Source: Sinorhizobium sp. RAC02 (GTDB taxonomy: Bacteria > Pseudomonadota > Alphaproteobacteria > Rhizobiales > Rhizobiaceae). Taken from it: 64,000 nucleotides of DNA. Of this stretch, positions 60,125 to 64,000 are shown piece after piece; the first letter of the stretch is position 1; every line of letters begins with the position of its first letter. Position numbers and translations under genes: made by a program. The notes beneath the pieces were generated by a model. The model ran no database searches. It saw nothing but the letters and a program-made list of their open reading frames with translations, and had not been told where the DNA came from. The stretch lies in NCBI RefSeq assembly GCF_001713395.1, contig NZ_CP016452.1, forward strand, positions 248,001 to 312,000. Reading direction: 5' to 3'.

Positions 60125-60156
60125 GCCCGACGCTGTTCCAGAGAACAGCGTCGGGC
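60125..60156. terminator. Bidirectional terminator between metQ and the aldolase gene
   Basis: Perfect 14-bp stem GCCCGACGCTGTTC / GAACAGCGTCGGGC with a 4-base loop, 40 bases after metQ and 15 bases after the end of the convergent aldolase gene. Confidence 0.85.
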
Positions 60157-60171
60157 TTCAAATCGAAGCCA

Positions 60172-61068
60172 TCAGGCCTTCACAACGCTCGCCGTGTAGA
60201 TTTGGTCGATCGTATTGGCGAGGCTGGCGTCGAAGTCGCCACCACTCATCGTCACGCGCAGATCCTCCGTCAGGGCGCGCGAGAAACTGGCGATCATGCC
60301 GTGGTTGTGGCTGAGTTTTTCGCAGGCGTCAGCGCGGCTGTAGCCGCCCGACAGGGCCACGACGCGGATGACCGCCTTATGCGCGATGAGCGGCTTGTAG
60401 AAATCCGCAACCGTCGGGATGGTGAGCTTGAGCATCACCTTCTGGCCCGCCGGAAGGGCGTCGAGTTCGCGCACAATTTCGTCGCGCAAAATGGCTTCCG
60501 CTTCCGCCTTGGTCGGGCTCTTGATCGAGACTTCCGGCTCGATGATCGGAATAAGACCGTGGCCGAGGATCTGCCGGCCCACCTCGAACTGCTGTTTCAC
60601 CACCGCGGCGATGCCGGTCTTGTCAGCATGGCCGATCACCGAGCGCATCTTGGTGCCGAAAATGCCCTTTTTCGCCGCGCGCGCCAGCAGGACATCGAGA
60701 TCGGGCATAGGCTTCATCACCTGTACGCCATTCTCCTCGGTGGCCAGGCCCTTGTCGATCTTGAGGAAGGGTACGACGCCCCGGTCTTCCCATAGATAAT
60801 TGGGAACCGGCTTGCCCTTCGCCTCGCCGTCCATGGTTTTCTCGAACAGGATGGCGCCGATCACCTTGTCGCCGGAAAAGGCAGATGCCGTCATGATGCG
60901 CACGCGCATCTCGTGCATCAGACGAAACATCGCCTCGTCGCCACTATAATCGGAATCGGCGATGCCGTAGAGCCGCAGGGCTCCCGGGGTGGAGCCTCCG
61001 CTCTGATCGAGGGCGGCGATGAAACCCTCCCCGCCGGTCATCTGCGACATCATCTTTGCGTCGGTCAT
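60172..61068 (-). CDS. Class I fructose-bisphosphate aldolase
   Basis: 298-residue Schiff-base aldolase of the bacterial class I type (Staphylococcus fda-like, ~296 residues). It begins MTDAKMMSQMTGGEGFIAAL, then DQSGGSTPGALRLYGI, VMLKLTIPTVADFYKPLI and RVVALSGGYSRADACEKLSH. The start at 61068 has GGGAGGGA upstream; the frame is open for another 23 codons but without support. It cleaves fructose-1,6-bisphosphate without a divalent metal. Just upstream on the same strand is an AraC-type regulator. Confidence 0.9.
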   Translation of the reverse strand: MTDAKMMSQMTGGEGFIAALDQSGGSTPGALRLYGIADSDYSGDEAMFRLMHEMRVRIMTASAFSGDKVIGAILFEKTMDGEAKGKPVPNYLWEDRGVVPFLKIDKGLATEENGVQVMKPMPDLDVLLARAAKKGIFGTKMRSVIGHADKTGIAAVVKQQFEVGRQILGHGLIPIIEPEVSIKSPTKAEAEAILRDEIVRELDALPAGQKVMLKLTIPTVADFYKPLIAHKAVIRVVALSGGYSRADACEKLSHNHGMIASFSRALTEDLRVTMSGGDFDASLANTIDQIYTASVVKA

Positions 61069-61184
61069 GCTTCCCTCCCGTTGCGGGCCGGCGGCAATGC
61101 ACGCGGCCTCGCTTGTTCCACGCAAATGTTCTGCCACCGATCATGCCTGTCGGCAACGGGCGGCTTTAGGCCCTTGCCCTGCCG

Positions 61185-61997
61185 TCAGGCGGGCCTGGTG
61201 CGCTGGTGGCGGCTGTAAGCCTTCGCATAGACGGAAGGCGTCTTGCCGACATAGCCGAAAAAGGCGCTTGAAAAGGCGGAACTGGAGGAGAAGCCGACTT
61301 CGAAGGCGGTCTCGGTGATCGAGCGTCCCTCCTTGCGCAGGAGTTCCATTGCGCGGTTCATGCGCATCTCGCGGATGAACTCCCGCCAGCTCTGGCCGAG
61401 CTCTGCCTGCAGATGGCGCCGCAGGGTGCGTTCCGACATGCCGGCATAGTCGGCGACCTCCGGCAGGGTGACCCCCGGCCCGCGCCGGCTGGCGAAGTCG
61501 ATCACCTTCTGGATCGAGGAGTTTTCGGCATAGGGCGTCCACAGGATGCGGTCGTGCCGGAACCATTCCGGCAGCATCTCGCCCAACGTCACGAAGAAGC
61601 AGCGCGCCTTCCTGTCCCGCTCCGCCGCCTCGGCGCTCCAGCGCGAGGCGTAGTCGGTCATGCTTCCGGCGAAATCGCTCACCGCGCCGACCCAGCAGCC
61701 ATTGTGTTGCCAGGCCACTTCTCCTGCGCAGAATTTCGCGACGATCCCAGCCGACGGAATCCGCGCCCGCAGGCGGAACGGGCGGGCGGGTGGAATATAG
61801 ACCATGTGATCGGCCGGAATGACCCATTCGCCGGCATGGCCGAACAGCTCCAGCTCGCCGGCCGTGCAGCGCACGAGTTGGCCGCCGCCCTCGCCTTCGC
61901 TGGCAAAATCGAAGCGACCCGTGCCGAAGAGGCGCGCATGGCTGACCATCTCGGCGGTCACGTCGAAATACCGTTCTGCACCGGTCTTGTCCGCCAT
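61185..61997 (-). CDS. AraC family transcriptional regulator
   Basis: 270-residue regulator with an N-terminal cupin-like sensing domain (RCTAGELELFGHAGEWVIPA, MVYIPPARPFRLRARI) and a C-terminal double helix-turn-helix (LPEVADYAGMSERTLRRHLQ and ETAFEVGFSSSSAFSSAFFG, ending KTPSVYAKAY). ATG 61997 has GGAGG 6 bases upstream; ATG 62012 is a weaker alternative. It is divergent from the sugar ABC operon and upstream of the aldolase, so it may control either. Confidence 0.87.
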   Translation of the reverse strand: MADKTGAERYFDVTAEMVSHARLFGTGRFDFASEGEGGGQLVRCTAGELELFGHAGEWVIPADHMVYIPPARPFRLRARIPSAGIVAKFCAGEVAWQHNGCWVGAVSDFAGSMTDYASRWSAEAAERDRKARCFFVTLGEMLPEWFRHDRILWTPYAENSSIQKVIDFASRRGPGVTLPEVADYAGMSERTLRRHLQAELGQSWREFIREMRMNRAMELLRKEGRSITETAFEVGFSSSSAFSSAFFGYVGKTPSVYAKAYSRHQRTRPA

Positions 61998-62142
61998 CCT
62001 GCGCCTCCACATCCGATTGGCCGATTTCAGGAGAAAAATGGCCGATTATCGAATGCAGGACAAGTCCGATTTTGGCACTTTATCATCACAACGTCGAAAA
62101 GCGGACAAACGCCGCAACGATGTCCTGGGAAGGATCACCACG

Positions 62143-63675
62143 ATGACACTGATCGACGCATGGGCGGCGGAGGATGCTGTGTTGTCGCTTGAAGGGCTGA
62201 GCAAGCGCTTTGGCGGCACGCAGGCGGTCAGCAATGTCGGGTTTGCCGTGCGGACCGGCGAGATCCTGGCTTTGCTCGGCGAGAACGGTGCTGGCAAGTC
62301 GACGCTGATCAAGATGCTTGCCGGCGTCTACGGTGCCGATGCGGGCGAGTTCCTCTTCCGCGGCACGCGCTTCGATCCGCGCGACGGCCATCCCGGCATC
62401 GCCTTCATACACCAGGATCTCGGCCTCATCGAATGGATGACCGTGGCGGAGAACATGTGTCTGATGCACGGCCGTTATCCGCGCCGGCTGGGCTTCATCG
62501 ACTGGCGCGCTGCTCGGTGCCGCGCCGCCGACGCCTTGGCTCTGGTATCCGACGCGATCGATCCGGACGCCCGCGTGCAGGATCTGACGCGCACGGAAAA
62601 ATCCCTCGTTGCGATTGCCCGGGCGCTGGCACGGGACGCGCAATTGCTGGTGCTCGACGAGCCGACGGCGAGCCTCCCCCAATCCGATGTGGAGATGCTG
62701 CATGGGGTGCTGATGCGGCTGCGTGGCAGCGGCGTGGCCATCATCTATGTCTCGCACCGGCTGGACGAGGTGTTTGCGATCGCAGACCGCGTCGTCGTGC
62801 TGCGTGATGGCTTTCGCGTCGCCAACGAACCGATCGGTCGGCTCGACGGCACCCGCCTGATCGAATTGATCATCGGCGGCAGAATGAAGGACGTGTTCGT
62901 CCGCCCGCCGGTGCCGGCCGACGCGCCGGTGGCCCTGACATTGGAAAACCTTGTCGCCGCCGATGTCGGTCCGGTCTCCCTTACGCTCAGGCGCGGCGAA
63001 GTGCTTGGTCTTGTCGGCCTGCGCGGTGCCGGCCAGGATGCCGTCGGCCAGGCGCTGTTCGGCCGTTGTCCTATCTATTCGGGCCGCGCCGTCCTTGGCG
63101 ACGGCCATGTGCTCGCAAGCCGGCACCCGCAGGATGCCATCCGTGCCGGCATCGCCATGGTGGCGGGCGACCGCAATGCAGAATCCGTTGCCCGCGGTCT
63201 TTCGGTGCAGGAAAACCTCTTTCTCAATCCGGCGCTCACCGGGCGGCGGCTCTCCGATTTTGCCTATCCGGATACGGAAGCGAAGGCGACCGCCGCGATC
63301 GGCCAGACCTTTGACATCCGGCCCAACGATCCCGCAGCCGCAATCGAGACGCTGTCGGGCGGCAACCAGCAGAAGGTCGTCATGGCACGCTGGATGCAGA
63401 TCGGCGCGGACGTGCTGATCCTCGAAGACCCGACCGCCGGCGTCGATGTCGGCTCAAAGGCCGATATCTATGCGCTGCTGGCCCAGGCGCTCGCCAAGGG
63501 CCTCGCCGTGCTGCTGATCTCGACGGATTTCGAGGAAGTAGCCGGCATCAGCCACCGGGCGCTGGTCTTCCGCGATGGGCGGGTCACCGCCGAACTTTCG
63601 GGCAGCGACCTCTCGGTCGAGAGCCTGCTCAACACCGCATCCCTGGAACCGCTGTCAAGGCAGGAGGAGGCCTGA
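62143..63675 (+). CDS. Sugar ABC transporter ATPase (RbsA/MglA type, dual nucleotide-binding domains)
   Basis: 510-residue tandem ATPase of the CUT2 (ribose/galactose/autoinducer-2) class. Domain 1 has Walker A GENGAGKST at 46-54, the signature region LTRTEKSLVAIARALARDAQ and Walker B LLVLDEPTASLP. Domain 2 has the degenerate P-loop GLRGAGQDAVG usual in the family, LSGGNQQKVVMARW and LILEDPTAGVDVGSKADIY. The signature in domain 1 lacks the normal SGGQ serine-glycine pair (LTRTEKS). It is followed by its permease with TGATG overlap. The binding protein must lie beyond the window. Confidence 0.88.
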   Translation: MTLIDAWAAEDAVLSLEGLSKRFGGTQAVSNVGFAVRTGEILALLGENGAGKSTLIKMLAGVYGADAGEFLFRGTRFDPRDGHPGIAFIHQDLGLIEWMTVAENMCLMHGRYPRRLGFIDWRAARCRAADALALVSDAIDPDARVQDLTRTEKSLVAIARALARDAQLLVLDEPTASLPQSDVEMLHGVLMRLRGSGVAIIYVSHRLDEVFAIADRVVVLRDGFRVANEPIGRLDGTRLIELIIGGRMKDVFVRPPVPADAPVALTLENLVAADVGPVSLTLRRGEVLGLVGLRGAGQDAVGQALFGRCPIYSGRAVLGDGHVLASRHPQDAIRAGIAMVAGDRNAESVARGLSVQENLFLNPALTGRRLSDFAYPDTEAKATAAIGQTFDIRPNDPAAAIETLSGGNQQKVVMARWMQIGADVLILEDPTAGVDVGSKADIYALLAQALAKGLAVLLISTDFEEVAGISHRALVFRDGRVTAELSGSDLSVESLLNTASLEPLSRQEEA

Positions 63676-64000
63676 TGGAATCCCTACGTTCAAACGCGCT
63701 CGAACCGACACGCTCGGAGCTTGCCGGCCTTGCCGGTACCGCCCGTCTCCTGCGGCTTCTGCCGGTCTACGGACTGCCGCTCCTGACGCTCGCCCTCATC
63801 CTGTTCTTTTCGCTGATCCTGCCGGATACCTTTCCGACCCTGCTGAACTTGCGGGCCGTGCTCGGCGAAAAGGCGGTGATTGCCCTGCTCTCGCTCGCCG
63901 CGATGATCCCCATGATGACCGGCCGCATCGATCTCACCGTCGGCTACGGCATCGTCATCTGGCATGTGCTCGCCATCAGCCTGCAGACAGTCTATGGCCT
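63675..64000 (+). CDS. Sugar ABC transporter permease (RbsC family), partial
   Basis: First ~108 residues of a CUT2-type permease, cut by the window end. MESLRSNALEPTRSELAGLA is the cytoplasmic tail; helices LPLLTLALILFFSLILP and ALLSLAAMIPMMTGRIDLTV follow, the last matching the RbsC-type motif (GxIDLSVG). The start overlaps the ATPase stop by one base. Confidence 0.85.
   Translation, partial: MESLRSNALEPTRSELAGLAGTARLLRLLPVYGLPLLTLALILFFSLILPDTFPTLLNLRAVLGEKAVIALLSLAAMIPMMTGRIDLTVGYGIVIWHVLAISLQTVYG

Overview
The window is GC-rich and compactly organised, with translationally coupled operons, many ABC importers and two cobalamin riboswitches. Gene content (UbiTUV, heterotetrameric sarcosine oxidase, SfnG, MetE/MetNIQ, IS427- and IS701-type elements, a common rhizobial IS6-type remnant) points to an alphaproteobacterium of the Rhizobiales, most likely Rhizobiaceae. 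The density of catabolic and transport genes would fit a chromid, a large plasmid or an accessory chromosomal arm; I cannot tell which.

Layout. 0-10 kb: an organosulfur locus. livGHM-type importer genes, the dimethylsulfone monooxygenase sfnG and an FMN reductase read leftward; an NtaA-type monooxygenase and a betaine-type ABC importer read rightward. 10-20 kb: a caspase-like protease, a glutathione-independent formaldehyde dehydrogenase preceded by an unexpected cobalamin riboswitch, a Liv-type binding protein, and sarcosine oxidase soxBDAG (a formaldehyde source). 20-28 kb: a TetR regulator, then a polyamine-type locus (acetylpolyamine amidohydrolase, class III aminotransferase, potABCD). 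28-38 kb: a MarR regulator and a tightly coupled eight-gene operon (HMG-CoA-lyase-like, two crotonases, CoA-transferase, acyl-CoA ligase, nitronate-monooxygenase-like, aldehyde dehydrogenase, GMC oxidoreductase) that looks like an uncharacterised alcohol/branched-acid catabolic route. The same 15-bp pseudo-palindrome occurs at the pot/marR promoter and at the operon promoter.

38-46 kb is a mobile-element landing zone: an intact IS701-type element with CTAG target duplication, an IS427-type element carrying a nonsense codon, IS407- and IS6-type remnants, an RTX fragment, and a full-length RTX calcium-binding protein followed by a strong terminator. 46-51 kb is an oxygen-independent ubiquinone module: ubiTUV, ubiD and ubiX, plus a hemerythrin and a small membrane protein. 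Two nearly identical 17-bp FNR/CRP-type sites lie at its promoters. 51-60 kb is a methionine module: metE with a cobalamin riboswitch and a 22-bp palindrome, a Rieske oxygenase behind a perfect 12-bp inverted repeat, a methionine gamma-lyase-like enzyme with a divergent Lrp regulator, and metNIQ. 60-64 kb holds a class I aldolase, an AraC regulator and the start of a sugar ABC importer that runs off the window.

The most notable signals are the riboswitch in front of fdhA, the paired FNR-family sites around the ubi genes, the shared MarR-type operators with a lyase whose signature cysteine is replaced, and the hairpin that contains the Shine-Dalgarno of the Rieske gene.
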